Assembly: GCA_020633675.1 (NCBI GenBank)
Contig: JACKDE010000004.1
Span: 709,111 to 773,110, forward strand
From: Deferribacteres bacterium
GTDB taxonomy: Bacteria > Zhuqueibacterota > Zhuqueibacteria > Zhuqueibacterales > Geothermadaptataceae
DNA: 64,000 nt
Direction of reading: 5' to 3'
Shown here: one piece after another, positions 49,713 to 59,067 of the stretch
How positions within the stretch are numbered: position 1 is the first letter of the stretch
Layout of the letters: every line of letters starts with the position of its first letter
The notes under the pieces: model-generated
Told to the model about the DNA's origin: nothing
What the model saw: only the letters and a program-made list of their open reading frames with translations
Database searches by the model: none
Program-made: the position numbers and the translations under genes

Positions 49713-51377
49713 TTATTCTTTTATCAGCTCGGCAAAACTTTTGCCATCGATTTCGTTGCCGGGGCGAATGCCCAGCCAGTCCGCAATCGTCGGTGCAATG
49801 TCAACCGTGTGCACCGGCGTATCGATGATTTTGTTGGCGATGCCTTTGCCTATGAAAAGAATCGGCACATGCGCATCGTAATCGTAGGTTGAACCATGGC
49901 TGGTGCCGTAGGCGTTATCGACCAAATAGTGTTCTTGCAAACGAAAGTGCAGGTCGCCACTGCGATCGGGCTGGTAACTGTTTTTAGCGCGCTGCAAAAG
50001 GAGCGAGGCATTTTCGCCTGCTACCGCGATTTGCTCTTTCGTAAAGACGCCAGCGATATAGTGAATCTTCTCGAGCGCAGCCGCCAACTTTTGGTCGACT
50101 TGCGCAGGCGATAGGCCACTTTTCTCCGCCAGGTCATAATTGACGAACAACGAATAGCCCTGCACCCGCAAGATCAATTGGCCAGCCAGGCCGAGCTCCT
50201 GCATGACTTCCTGTTGAGCGTTTTGGATGTCACGCCTTATGTCATCCCGTGGAATCCGTTTGCTATCGAATCCACGTCTGGCCAGCTCTTCCGGCATCGG
50301 CAGAACGCCATGATCACTGCTGAGGATCGTGAGATAATTATCGCGTCCCACTTTTTCATCAAGGTAGCTCAAGAAATCGCCGAGGTACTGATCGAGGTGC
50401 ATAAAATAATCCATGCTTTCCTGACTCAAAGGTCCGTAGCTGTGGCCGACATCATCCGCACCGGAAAATCCAACGAACAGAAAATCCGTGTGGCTGTCGC
50501 TGCCGATGTTCTCAGCTTCGATTAAATCCTGAACCAATTCCAGCACTAACTTTTCGATGTAGGGCGAGGTTTGCAAGCGTGCGTAGTAGCGCTTGTCCGG
50601 CTGCCCGGATTGGCCTTCAAGAGCATGAGGAAAAAAGGTGTCGACACCATTGGCTTCCGATGCAAAGGTATCTTCGCGCGCCAAAAAATATGTTTCTTCT
50701 TTCCGATCTTTGCGCCACTCTTTCCCCAAGTAACGATCAACAGCGCGCTTGCTATTGAACGCTTCCAGCCATTCCGGTGCTTTTTTGCCGTAGTAATCTG
50801 AGGTAATAAAGTTGCCATCATCGCCGTTAAACCAAAAAGCGCCATCTGCCTTTTTGCCTGTGCTCAAGATAGCAGCGCGATCCTTGCGCGCGACACCGAA
50901 AACCTTACTCTGGGGCGAACTCGCTTTGATCCAGTCAGCCGAAGTCGATGTCAACAAATTGCGTGGCGAACGGCCCGAACTTGGTTTCGCATCAGGATAG
51001 CCGAGCAATTTTGCTTCGCTGTCTTCTGCACAGTAGACACTCTTCGCCTGCTGAAAATCGTACCAATCATTTCCGACAATACCGTGTCTTGCCGGAAATG
51101 AGCCGGTTGCTATGGTCGAATGACCGACAGCGGTCACCGTATAAGCATGATGGTGATAAGCCTGACTGAATTGTGCACCCTCGCGCGCCAGCCGCGCAAA
51201 GCCATGCCGGTATACCCCGGCAAAACGGGTGAGGTGGTCTGCACGCATTTGATCCACGACCATCACCAGAACCAGCTTTGGCTTTTCGCTTTCCGCTGCG
51301 AACTTCCCGGTTTTTGCCCCGGCATTTGTCAAATGAAAAGCAAAACATAGAAACAAAACAATCATCTGCCGCGTCAC
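49713..51377 (-). CDS. PafA-like periplasmic alkaline phosphatase
   Basis: After a signal peptide (MTRQMIVLFLCFAFHLTNAGA) comes an alkaline phosphatase superfamily domain of about 530 residues. It has VMVVDQMRADHLTRF (first zinc-site aspartate) and the nucleophile threonine in HAYTVTAVGHSTIATG. Later ligands fall in FSGADDVGHSYGP, LSSDHGV and GSTYDYDAHVPILF. This arrangement fits PafA, the calcium-insensitive phosphomonoesterase of Bacteroidota that supplies phosphate. The open frame extends 81 codons upstream, but AAGGAG seven bases before the GTG at 51377 and the signal peptide there fix the start. Confidence 0.88.
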   Translation of the reverse strand: MTRQMIVLFLCFAFHLTNAGAKTGKFAAESEKPKLVLVMVVDQMRADHLTRFAGVYRHGFARLAREGAQFSQAYHHHAYTVTAVGHSTIATGSFPARHGIVGNDWYDFQQAKSVYCAEDSEAKLLGYPDAKPSSGRSPRNLLTSTSADWIKASSPQSKVFGVARKDRAAILSTGKKADGAFWFNGDDGNFITSDYYGKKAPEWLEAFNSKRAVDRYLGKEWRKDRKEETYFLAREDTFASEANGVDTFFPHALEGQSGQPDKRYYARLQTSPYIEKLVLELVQDLIEAENIGSDSHTDFLFVGFSGADDVGHSYGPLSQESMDYFMHLDQYLGDFLSYLDEKVGRDNYLTILSSDHGVLPMPEELARRGFDSKRIPRDDIRRDIQNAQQEVMQELGLAGQLILRVQGYSLFVNYDLAEKSGLSPAQVDQKLAAALEKIHYIAGVFTKEQIAVAGENASLLLQRAKNSYQPDRSGDLHFRLQEHYLVDNAYGTSHGSTYDYDAHVPILFIGKGIANKIIDTPVHTVDIAPTIADWLGIRPGNEIDGKSFAELIKE

Positions 51378-51787
51378 AATCAAACTCCTTCTCAAAACGA
51401 TCCATCTTCCCCCCACCATCATTAAATTTCTCAACTTTAGTGCAGCCGGCAATAAACCGGCATGGCGCCTATCCCCAAATGCTACAACAAATCGGTGTAC
51501 GTCTATGCTGCGTCCCGATGCGCTATACTCCTGCCACATACCGCACCATTGCTCCAGGACCCCGGGCTTTCGGTCAAGCTCTGATAAAAATAAAGCTTGA
51601 GAAAAAAATTTCAAGGCCAATGCCGCTCAAATGGCGTCCAACAAAAAGACATTGTTTTTTTGCACGAATTGTGCTGTGGTTTTTGTATCTTCGCACACCA
51701 ACGAATTCGATAGTTTATGACAATTGCACCATTTCAGCAAGCACTTTCCTTCCAGCATCACTTTGTATTGTGGACAGCTTTTGTGAG
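51378..51787. other. Divergent promoter region
   Basis: No gene is seen. A small hairpin GCCGG-N7-CCGGC lies near 51444. On the plus strand TTTG at 51659-51662 and TATCTTCG at 51686-51693, 23 bases apart, resemble the Bacteroidota -33/-7 promoter pattern for the gene at 51788; this is a weak suggestion. Confidence 0.35.
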
Positions 51788-52678
51788 ATGAAAAAATTGC
51801 AAACGACAAATTATTTTGGGGGGCTTGTCCTCTGCTGCATGATTTGGCCGAATGCTTTTTTGCATGCCCAAGCCAGCAGCGATACGCAGGCCGATTCGCT
51901 CAGCACAATACGTCTGGTGGCGGTGGACACGCTTTCCCTCAAATACTATCAGCGTCGGCAGGAACTGGTGGAAGCCGCACTTGCAGCTCTTGACTCAATC
52001 CGCATTTCCGACACGCTGCAATTCAAAATCAGCAGTGCATTCAATCTCGATGTAGGGATCCCGGACAGCATCCGATTTCAGGATGACATGCGGCGAAGTG
52101 ATCAGATTGGGGAGCAGATCAAACGTGAGCAATCGGGTACCGATGCTGTGCTGGACTTTGGCCGTGCCCTGCGTGCCGCGGGGGCGCTCTTAAAAGGCAA
52201 AAAACCGAAGGAGTTGCCACGGGTTCAGGATTTGCCGTTGCCCAGCCCGCTCGAAATGGATGTGCTGAACGCCTTGTGGATCGACGGCGCCAGCACCGGC
52301 CCCGAACTTTTTGCACAATTGGATAGCAGTGCTTTGGTGCAAATGACAGCAGAGATGTTTTGGAAGGTATTGCGCAATATGGCCGAGCGGGGCTTCGTCA
52401 GTGAAGAAATCGTCTCTCCTCAGCTCACGATGGGTTTTGCTGTCGGACCGATGGTTGTGCCGGTGGAGATGTCTTCAAAAAACCTGAAAAATCGCGTTTA
52501 TGAATATCAGCCGCTGGTCGGAGCAGAAGATATGTTCAGCTACGTACTGGCCCAAAACTACCTCGCCCGCCAGGGTGAAGGCAGCGCGGGTAGCCAGGCG
52601 GCGCTCACCAAAACGCTGTTACGAAAAATACTCACCAGCCGCCTCGAGCAGGACGGCCTGAAAGGCGAACGCCCGTAG
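51788..52678 (+). CDS. Exported protein with a BlaI/MecI-like winged-helix segment
   Basis: A 296-residue protein with an N-terminal signal (about residues 1-28, ending HAQA). Residues around 150-205 (PLEMDVLNALWIDGASTGPELFAQL, then MTAEMFWKVLRNMAERGFVSEE) read like the winged helix of BlaI/MecI-type repressors, a DNA-binding fold not expected outside the cytoplasm. The remainder is not recognised. Either the domain is used for protein contacts in the periplasm or the likeness is chance. The gene ends 6 bases from the convergent histidine kinase gene. The ribosome binding site is weak. Confidence 0.7.
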   Translation: MKKLQTTNYFGGLVLCCMIWPNAFLHAQASSDTQADSLSTIRLVAVDTLSLKYYQRRQELVEAALAALDSIRISDTLQFKISSAFNLDVGIPDSIRFQDDMRRSDQIGEQIKREQSGTDAVLDFGRALRAAGALLKGKKPKELPRVQDLPLPSPLEMDVLNALWIDGASTGPELFAQLDSSALVQMTAEMFWKVLRNMAERGFVSEEIVSPQLTMGFAVGPMVVPVEMSSKNLKNRVYEYQPLVGAEDMFSYVLAQNYLARQGEGSAGSQAALTKTLLRKILTSRLEQDGLKGERP

Positions 52679-52684
52679 TCCGGT

Positions 52685-53869
52685 TTACAAATAAATCCGC
52701 AGGGTTGATCCTTTACCAGGCTGCGTTTCCTTGACCATCAGTTTGCCATGATGATACTCCTCAACAATACGGCGCGCCAGGCTCAAACCCAAACCCCAGC
52801 CGCGCTTTTTGGTGCTGAAGCCGGGCCTGAAAATAATTTTTTTAGTTTGTGCGTCCATCCCCTTGCCATTGTCTACGACGTCGATCATCACGCGGTATTT
52901 GCGGCTATCCGAGTCAGCAGCGATTATGGTAATCTCGCCATGCACGCTTTCTATGGCGTCAAGGGCATTTTTGATCAAATTCTCAAAAACCCACTCCATC
53001 AGATCCGGATTAAACGGCACGCACTTTTTGAATCTGTTTTCAAATTTAAGCTGGACTTTTTTGCCCATCTGCGGTAAGCGGCGCTCGAAATAATTCAACA
53101 CCCCCGGTAGCATTTCGTCAAAATCGCGTTCCTTTAAATCAGACTTTGAGCCGATCTTGGAAAAGCGCTTGGCAACTTTATCCAGCCGCGAAATATCCTG
53201 CTGCATATCGCTGATAATCGTTTCATGCTCGCCACCGAGGTTGCGGTGTTTCAACACTTCCGTCCACCCCATCAATGATGAAATAGGCGTGCCGAGCTGG
53301 TGTGCAGTTTCTTTTGCCATGCCAACCCAAATGAATTGCTGCTCGCTACGCCGGATGCTGTTGAATCCAAAAAAACCGACCATGATAAACAGGCTCACAA
53401 TGAAAATTTCGACGAAAGGCAGCCATTGCAAACGCCGGATCGACTTTGAATCGCCATAATAGAGTTCAGCCAGTACGATATCGCCGTACTTGATCGGAAT
53501 CGGGTCAATTTCCCTTTTCATGGCGTTCATGAGCTTGCGGACATTAGCAAGATTCTTTTCGGAAAAATCCGTCGGGTCGTATTCAGTGCCCTTCCAGCCG
53601 ATTGGCTCGCCTTCCGCACTGCTCAAAACAATCGGGAAATCAGTACGTTTGATAATCTCCTCAAAAATAAAATTGAGCTCGGCGCCGGTGGCATCATCTG
53701 CAGCCCTGGCATAAAATTGCGCGTAGAATTCCATGATTTGCCTGGCTTCCCCGCGCAGGATTTGTACCATATTTTGGGTGTAGTACAGCAAATAGCCGAT
53801 GATGGCGATAGCGATTACAAACAGGAAGGATTTAAAGTGGCCGCTGGTCCGGTATACTTTTGTGTTCAT
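52685..53869 (-). CDS. Orphan membrane sensor histidine kinase
   Basis: A 394-residue kinase with two membrane helices (about 13-31 and 151-170) enclosing a 120-residue outside sensor. The H box is AKETAHQLGTPISSLMGW (H190), the N box NLIKNALDAI, the G1 box DNGKGM, and the G2 box WGLGLSLARRIV. This HQLGTPISSL type is frequent in FCB bacteria. No response regulator is encoded nearby, so the partner is unknown. The gene converges with the exported protein gene at 52678. Confidence 0.92.
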   Translation of the reverse strand: MNTKVYRTSGHFKSFLFVIAIAIIGYLLYYTQNMVQILRGEARQIMEFYAQFYARAADDATGAELNFIFEEIIKRTDFPIVLSSAEGEPIGWKGTEYDPTDFSEKNLANVRKLMNAMKREIDPIPIKYGDIVLAELYYGDSKSIRRLQWLPFVEIFIVSLFIMVGFFGFNSIRRSEQQFIWVGMAKETAHQLGTPISSLMGWTEVLKHRNLGGEHETIISDMQQDISRLDKVAKRFSKIGSKSDLKERDFDEMLPGVLNYFERRLPQMGKKVQLKFENRFKKCVPFNPDLMEWVFENLIKNALDAIESVHGEITIIAADSDSRKYRVMIDVVDNGKGMDAQTKKIIFRPGFSTKKRGWGLGLSLARRIVEEYHHGKLMVKETQPGKGSTLRIYL

Positions 53870-53923
53870 ATCTTTTCAATTTGAGCGGTGAGCGCCGGGC
53901 AAATGCGCTGGCGGAGCAGGCTG

Positions 53924-54745
53924 CTATTTTTCAAAAATCGTCATCAGTTCGCTGGTGACGAAATTGTGTATTCTGCCATTTGTAGCGACAATATTGCCGG
54001 TTTCAAGACAATTTTCATTCGGATGGAAACCGGTGACCATACCGCCAGCCTCACGCACCAGCAAAACACCCGCTGCAATGTCCCAGGCACCCAACTCCAA
54101 TTCCCAGAAAGCATCGAAACGTCCGCATGCAACATAGGCTAAATCGATGGCAGCAACCCCCATGCGCCGCATATCGCGTGCGGATTCAAAGAAGCGGCGG
54201 AAAGCCTGCAGGTAGGGTTCGATTTTTTCCTTGCTCCGAAATGGAAAGCCGGTCGCGAACAGGCAGTCTTTCACCTCATCGGCAAAACTCACGGAAATTG
54301 GTGAATTGTTCAAAAAAGCACCGCGGCCTTTCTGAGCGGTGTACATTTCACGCTGTACAGGATCGTAAACCACGCCCGCAACCAACTCATCCCCGCGCGC
54401 CACAGCAATCGACACGGCAAACAGACGAACATTGTGCAGATAATTGGTCGTGCCATCGAGCGGATCGATGATCCAGCGATAAATGCCGTCACCTGGAATT
54501 TCTCCGCGTTCCTCTGCTAAAATCTGATGCTGCGGGAAATGCCGCTTTATGTGTTCAATAATTGCCTGCTCGGAGGCGTGATCAACCAACGTGGCATAAT
54601 CGGAAGCGCCTTTTTCTTCCAACTCATAGTGCTTAACCCGTGAAAGATGGGTCAGCAACACCTCGCCGCCAAGCTGTGCAGCCTGGATGGCAACTTTCAA
54701 AATTTCCTGCTGAACCTTTTCTTCACCATTGATGTCAAATTGCAT
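53924..54745 (-). CDS. suhB: Inositol monophosphatase family protein
   Basis: A 273-residue magnesium-dependent phosphatase. Metal ligands are visible in ILAEER (about 75-80) and IIDPLDGTTNYLH (D94, D97), and the late motif WDIAAGVLLVREAGG carries the third aspartate. The family hydrolyses myo-inositol 1-phosphate and also nucleotide or fructose phosphates; in bacteria (SuhB) it also takes part in rRNA transcription. The true substrate is not predictable. A TTGCAT-N17-TATATT promoter candidate lies upstream. Confidence 0.92.
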   Translation of the reverse strand: MQFDINGEEKVQQEILKVAIQAAQLGGEVLLTHLSRVKHYELEEKGASDYATLVDHASEQAIIEHIKRHFPQHQILAEERGEIPGDGIYRWIIDPLDGTTNYLHNVRLFAVSIAVARGDELVAGVVYDPVQREMYTAQKGRGAFLNNSPISVSFADEVKDCLFATGFPFRSKEKIEPYLQAFRRFFESARDMRRMGVAAIDLAYVACGRFDAFWELELGAWDIAAGVLLVREAGGMVTGFHPNENCLETGNIVATNGRIHNFVTSELMTIFEK

Positions 54746-55235
54746 GCTTTGTTCTTCTCTCAGTATTCAATATGCTATAGCGCCCGATTGCGCATTTTGA
54801 ATTGGATTAATATATCATGGGGTCGCTAAAAATGCAAACGCCTTTTCCTGTTCTGCTGGCTATATCATACCATCACCCATTTGGCATGCGCATTTGTCCG
54901 ATCATGCTTGCCTTTCGCGCCAGGGCCACTACCTTGAAACAAGTGCCAAACGAAGCGAGTTCGCAGGTTTTCCACAGCCAATGCTTTGACAATTCTGGAA
55001 ATCCTTTTTGCCAAATGAGCACCATTAGTTGCATGCGCTCTGACTGATCTTGTATTGCTTTAAAACTCACAACTGCCGCAAACCGCAATCTCGCTGATTG
55101 GTATTGCTGGCATTGTGGATGTCATGCATAAAAAATTCGCTAATCCGTTAAGTTGAAATTAGTTTAAGTTCAAACTCGTACACAACTCCAACCATTCCGG
55201 GAAACGCTGAACGTCATTTTCGAGAGGAGTGAATC
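54746..55235. other. Intergenic region between divergent genes
   Basis: No convincing gene in 490 bases. It contains the promoter candidate of the phosphatase gene at 54809 and a clear GAGAGGAG ribosome binding site at its right end. The middle (54850-55130) shows nothing recognisable. Confidence 0.45.
54809..54837 (-). promoter_or_regulatory. Possible promoter of the inositol monophosphatase gene
   Basis: On the minus strand TTGCAT (54832-54837), a 17-base spacer and TATATT (54809-54814). The -10 box is the same as in the two strongest promoters of the window, but the -35 box matches at only three positions. Confidence 0.35.
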
Positions 55236-55655
55236 ATGCCTAAAACCGAGCAGGAAATCCGGCAGATCGAATTGGATGTGGCAGATGCCTTCAACCAGGG
55301 GGATATCGACCGAATTCTATCCTTTTTTGACCAGGACCTGGCTGGCTTCTCGTCGACCCGGCACGAGCGCCTGCACGGTCTTGAAGCAATGCGCAACACC
55401 TTTTCGTATTATTTGGAACGTTCCGAATCGATGGAGTTCGCCCTGGATCAGGTCGAAGTGCACCAGTATGGCGAAACCGCTGTCTCGACATTCTACTGGA
55501 GTATATTCATGAAAACGGCCAGCGGCGAGCATGAGATTACCGGACGAGGCAGCCATGTTTTTGTGCGCCGCAATGGCGACTGGAAAATCGTGCATGAGCA
55601 TTTTTCGCGCGCTCAGCACCCGCCTGAATTATGGGATACATCCCCCGGAGAATAG
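55236..55655 (+). CDS. NTF2-like (SnoaL_3/DUF4440) protein, cytoplasmic
   Basis: A 139-residue protein without a signal peptide. The NTF2-like fold is indicated by IRQIELDVADAFNQGDIDRILSFFDQDL at the start and the closing SHVFVRRNGDWKIVHEHFS, the hallmark of the SnoaL_3 group. Such domains bind small hydrophobic molecules or act as isomerases; some are calcium/calmodulin-kinase association-like. No partner is adjacent. GAGAGGAG seven bases before the ATG supports the start. It is the third intact NTF2-like gene of the window and the only one not exported. Confidence 0.88.
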   Translation: MPKTEQEIRQIELDVADAFNQGDIDRILSFFDQDLAGFSSTRHERLHGLEAMRNTFSYYLERSESMEFALDQVEVHQYGETAVSTFYWSIFMKTASGEHEITGRGSHVFVRRNGDWKIVHEHFSRAQHPPELWDTSPGE

Positions 55656-55673
55656 TGGATTCCAGCATTCGAA

Positions 55674-55958
55674 TCAGTTCAATGCATGCGATTTGCCATC
55701 CGCATAGATGCAGTCGCGTTCGGATGCGGTTAGCGGAACCGGCAAAAACGCGCTTCGCAGCAATTGGGGACGCGGACACCCCCTGTCTTTGAGATTCGTT
55801 TCACGGCTGGCAAGCGTGGCACCGCCAATCGCGCTTGCCAGCGAACAAATCGCGGATGCCCGGCCTTCAGGATAGGAAATCATAATAGTGCCACCACCGC
55901 CAAAAGGACAGGTTTGGTGTGTTGTTCCGGGTGGATTTGCTTTGACATCAGAGCCCAT
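55674..55958 (-). CDS. Small hypothetical protein
   Basis: A possible 94-residue protein beginning MGSDVKANPPG behind AAAGGGGAC. It has a CPFGGGG segment, a hydrophobic-small stretch ASAICSLASAIGGATLA and scattered cysteines. I recognise no family. The ribosome binding site speaks for translation, but there is no other support, and it could be an accidental frame. It converges with the NTF2-like gene, ending 18 bases from its stop. Confidence 0.35.
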   Translation of the reverse strand: MGSDVKANPPGTTHQTCPFGGGGTIMISYPEGRASAICSLASAIGGATLASRETNLKDRGCPRPQLLRSAFLPVPLTASERDCIYADGKSHALN

Positions 55959-56449
55959 GTTCGTCCCCTTTCCATAGCTTGATTGTGCCTGCCCGCCTGT
56001 TATCAATTGCGGGCTATCCTGTTGCGAGAAAACAACTCGGTTTTCCACGCAAAGTTTTAGCGAAGCGGCGCACCAGCAAAGCGGTTGCCATTTGATGCGA
56101 ATTCGTTGCCGCAAAGGCAAATACAATCCTACCAATGTCCAATTTTGTATAGCTACAGGACCGAAATGGCATTGGTCCCGTCAAGCCACTTTGCAGCAAC
56201 TGCAATTTCCTGCCACACGAAATTTGCATCCAGTACAGCGATTCACCACAGCGATTATCTTCTGTTCCCGCCTATTAGATCCAACCTTTCTGCTCAAATT
56301 AATGAAATCCGTCTTAATTGCACAGACTGGCACATCATTTGGCTGTTGTAGATGCAGATAAAATAGTAATGCGTCGAAAGGAATCGACCAGCATCGGCTT
56401 CTTTTTGGGCAATTTAATGTACCCGTCAACCTAAAATCAGGAGGATGCT
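55959..56449. other. Intergenic region before the type IX cargo gene
   Basis: No gene is seen in 491 bases. The right end carries an AGGAGG ribosome binding site for the repeat protein. No promoter or stable structure stands out. Confidence 0.4.
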
Positions 56450-58441
56450 ATGCATCTTTGTAAAAAGCGAATGACATTGAGCCTGCTTTTTGTCAGCTTC
56501 TGGGTGGCAGCACAAGCGCACGAAACCCTGAAGGTACAATTCACTAATATGGATCCGCACGTTGGACAAAAATTTGAGTTGCGGATTGTGGATAAAGCAA
56601 CAGGCAAAGAAGTTGGCAGAAGCTCTCTCGATGCCATAGCCAACCATGACTTTGAGGTGGAACTGGAAGCGATCGATATTGGCGGCAGCTATTGGATCGA
56701 CTTCTATGCCGATCTCAACCAAAACGGCGTTTATGACAGTCCACCGACTGATCATGCCTGGCGCCTGGAACTGAACAATGCGCAGGGCGACACGACGTTG
56801 ACCTTTTCGCACAACACAGGCTTTACAGACATCGGGTGGGTTTACTTGATGACGCTGAATATCACCGGTATGAACCCACACCAGGGTCAATTGTTCGAGC
56901 TCCGGGTCGTGGACAGAGGCGATGGCCGTGAAATTGGGCGCATGCGTTTTTTTTCCTTAAATTTTATTGATTTCACCGTGCAGATTCCGGGGCTGCAACT
57001 GGGTCGTCATTACGTCATCGACTTCTACGCTGACCTGAATCAGAATGGCAGATACGATGGGCCGCCTGCAGATCATGCCTGGCGGCTGGAAGCGCCAAAC
57101 GTGCAGGGTGATGTCTCACTGACTTTCAGCCACAATACCGCATTTACTGATATAAATTGGGTCAATGCGCTGACGCTGCAATTGGCCAACATGAATCCGC
57201 ATGTCGGGCAAAAATTCGAGGCGAGCGTCATCGATTTGTACGACATGCGCGAGGTGGGCCGTACGTCACTCACTCCGATCGCAGTACCGAATTTTTCGTT
57301 GGAGATCCCGGGCATTGTACCGGACAGAACTTACCGGATTGATTTTTATGCAGATTTAAATCAGAACGGCCAGTACGACAGCCCACCCGCCGATCATGCC
57401 TGGCGGGAACAATTTACCAGTTCTGGCAATACCATTTTGAATTTTACCCACAACACAGCCTTTGCTGACGTCCAATGGGCGAACGTTGTCAAACTCAAAC
57501 TCACCAATATGAATCCGCATGTCGGACAAAAGTTCGAAGCACGTGTAGTCGATCTGGCGACGGGCAGCGAGATCGGTCGCACCAGTCTTTCTGCAATCAC
57601 GCAACCTGATTTTGAAGTTTCGATTCCCGGAATTTTGCCCGGGCACGACTATCAGTTAGATTTTTATGCTGATCTCAATCAAAATGGCCTGTACGACGGC
57701 CCGCCGGCTGACCACGCCTGGCGGGAACAATTCACGAGCAACGGCGATGTTGTCGTCGAATTTGGCCACAATACCAATTTCAGCAATTTTGAATGGCCCT
57801 ATTTATTCACCTTGAATCTCAGCAACATGAATCCGCATCTTGGACAAAAATTTGAAATGCGGCTGGTTGATAACGACAGCGATAACGAGGCAGGACGCAT
57901 TTCGTTGCAAGGTATTATACTGCCAGATTTTTCCGTTTCCATCCCAGGCTTGCGGGCAAACGGAAACTATCGAGTCGATTATTACGCAGACTTGAACCAG
58001 AATGGCGGCTATGATGCCCCGCCTGCCGATCATGCCTGGCGTGATGTGCTTGCCTTCGTTGCCGGTGATACCGCGCTGTCATTTGTGCACAACACATCAT
58101 TTACCGATATTCAGTGGCCGGTCACCACCGGCGTCGAGCGCGATGAAGCCGGACAGGTACCAGCCGCATACACACTGTCGCAGAACTATCCCAATCCGTT
58201 CAACCCGGAGACGGCAATTCAATTTGAACTGCCCGAAAACGCCAAGGTCAGCTTGACGGTTTTTAACTCGCTTGGCCAGACGGTGCGGACGCTGCTCGAT
58301 CAGGAACTTGCGCGCGGCAGCTACAGGATCACCTGGGATGGTCGCAACCAAGCCGGGCAAATCCAAACATCAGGCATCTATTTTTATCGTATTCAGACGG
58401 ATGGATTCGTCAGCATGCGTCGTATGGTGCTGATGAGATAG
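56450..58441 (+). CDS. Secreted protein with five ~106-residue repeats and a type IX sorting domain
   Basis: A 663-residue exported protein (signal ends WVAAQAHE). Five tandem repeats of about 106 residues start at each N-M-(N/D)-P-H-x-G-Q block, with DNA starts near 56549, 56868, 57189, 57507 and 57825. Every repeat has DFYADLNQNGxYDxPPxDHAWR, whose DxNxNGxYD resembles a calcium-binding loop, and an HNTxFTDIxW end. The last 90 residues form the por/type IX sorting domain (SQNYPNPFNPETAIQFELP...GIYFYRI). It should cross the outer membrane through SprA and be anchored or released. The function of the repeats is unknown. A strong terminator follows. Confidence 0.9.
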   Translation: MHLCKKRMTLSLLFVSFWVAAQAHETLKVQFTNMDPHVGQKFELRIVDKATGKEVGRSSLDAIANHDFEVELEAIDIGGSYWIDFYADLNQNGVYDSPPTDHAWRLELNNAQGDTTLTFSHNTGFTDIGWVYLMTLNITGMNPHQGQLFELRVVDRGDGREIGRMRFFSLNFIDFTVQIPGLQLGRHYVIDFYADLNQNGRYDGPPADHAWRLEAPNVQGDVSLTFSHNTAFTDINWVNALTLQLANMNPHVGQKFEASVIDLYDMREVGRTSLTPIAVPNFSLEIPGIVPDRTYRIDFYADLNQNGQYDSPPADHAWREQFTSSGNTILNFTHNTAFADVQWANVVKLKLTNMNPHVGQKFEARVVDLATGSEIGRTSLSAITQPDFEVSIPGILPGHDYQLDFYADLNQNGLYDGPPADHAWREQFTSNGDVVVEFGHNTNFSNFEWPYLFTLNLSNMNPHLGQKFEMRLVDNDSDNEAGRISLQGIILPDFSVSIPGLRANGNYRVDYYADLNQNGGYDAPPADHAWRDVLAFVAGDTALSFVHNTSFTDIQWPVTTGVERDEAGQVPAAYTLSQNYPNPFNPETAIQFELPENAKVSLTVFNSLGQTVRTLLDQELARGSYRITWDGRNQAGQIQTSGIYFYRIQTDGFVSMRRMVLMR

Positions 58442-58480
58442 GCTGGTCTGTCCCTGTCAATTCGTGCCATATGCTCGAGG

Positions 58481-58516
58481 CGGCGCACACTATTGCAGGT
58501 GTGCGCCGTTTTTTTT
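58481..58516 (+). terminator. Rho-independent terminator of the repeat protein gene
   Basis: A 10-bp GC-rich perfect stem (CGGCGCACAC at 58481-58490 with its complement at 58499-58508), an 8-base loop and eight T residues. Confidence 0.93.
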
Positions 58517-58576
58517 CGGGGGCCATTCGATGTGACGGACCCACCGATTCAAGTCATCATTCCCCTCTCGCCTAAA

Positions 58577-58616
58577 GCAAAAAGGCCCAATCCAAATCTT
58601 GGACTGAGCCTTTTGT
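58577..58616 (-). terminator. Terminator of the tRNA-Asn gene
   Basis: On the minus strand a 16-bp stem closed by AAAAGGC/GCCTTTT (arms about 58599-58614 and 58580-58595, two G-U pairs) is followed by T residues. It lies just past the 3' end of the tRNA. Confidence 0.75.
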
Positions 58617-58621
58617 GCATG

Positions 58622-58694
58622 CTCCCGAGGTAGGACTTGAACCTACAACCTAGTGGTTAACAGCCACCCGCTCTGCCGATTGAGCTACTCGGGA
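58622..58694 (-). tRNA. tRNA-Asn (anticodon GTT)
   Basis: The minus strand folds as a cloverleaf. The acceptor is TCCCGAG/CTCGGGA (58688-58694 with 58623-58629). The D arm is GCTCAATCGGCAGAGC, and the anticodon stem-loop GGTGG-CTGTTAA-CCACT gives anticodon GTT. The T arm is GTAGGTTCAAGTCCTAC. The 3' CCA is not encoded. Confidence 0.96.
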
Positions 58695-59067
58695 AATTCG
58701 TGTTCACTTTCGAGCTTCTCCAAAAGCGCTGGTCAGCGCCCTTGCTGCTCAAAAGTAGCCGATAATTTAAGAACATTCCATTAAAAGTCAATCTTTTTTC
58801 AAAAAAAATCAGCGAGCCAATTCTTAATAACGGTGCGGCTTATTCCGGCGATTTCGGTCAGGCTTACCGGAATAGAAATGCATCGCCATTGTTAGGCAAA
58901 ACACAAACGGCATTTTGTTTGGTTGGATTAAATTTTGTTTTGCACGCAACGATCAGTATGCTTACTTTTAAAATTTTTGTAGCAGTGTTGTCAGCCGATG
59001 TGGTTCGGCAGCCGAGCGGCCTGTAGTCTTCATAAAAGTTCAAAAACACAAAAGGAGCAGCTTAAGG
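58695..59067. other. Divergent region between tRNA-Asn and tdk
   Basis: No gene is seen. It holds the tRNA promoter candidate. In the tRNA leader is a 10-bp hairpin ending in TTTT on the minus strand (58722-58743), which could attenuate or mark processing. A hairpin TATTCCGG/CCGGAATA at 58841-58874 lies on the tdk side. AAAGGAG precedes tdk. Confidence 0.4.
58764..58791 (-). promoter_or_regulatory. Possible promoter of tRNA-Asn
   Basis: On the minus strand TTGACT (58786-58791), a 16-base spacer and TAAATT (58764-58769), about 70 bases before the tRNA 5' end. Confidence 0.4.
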
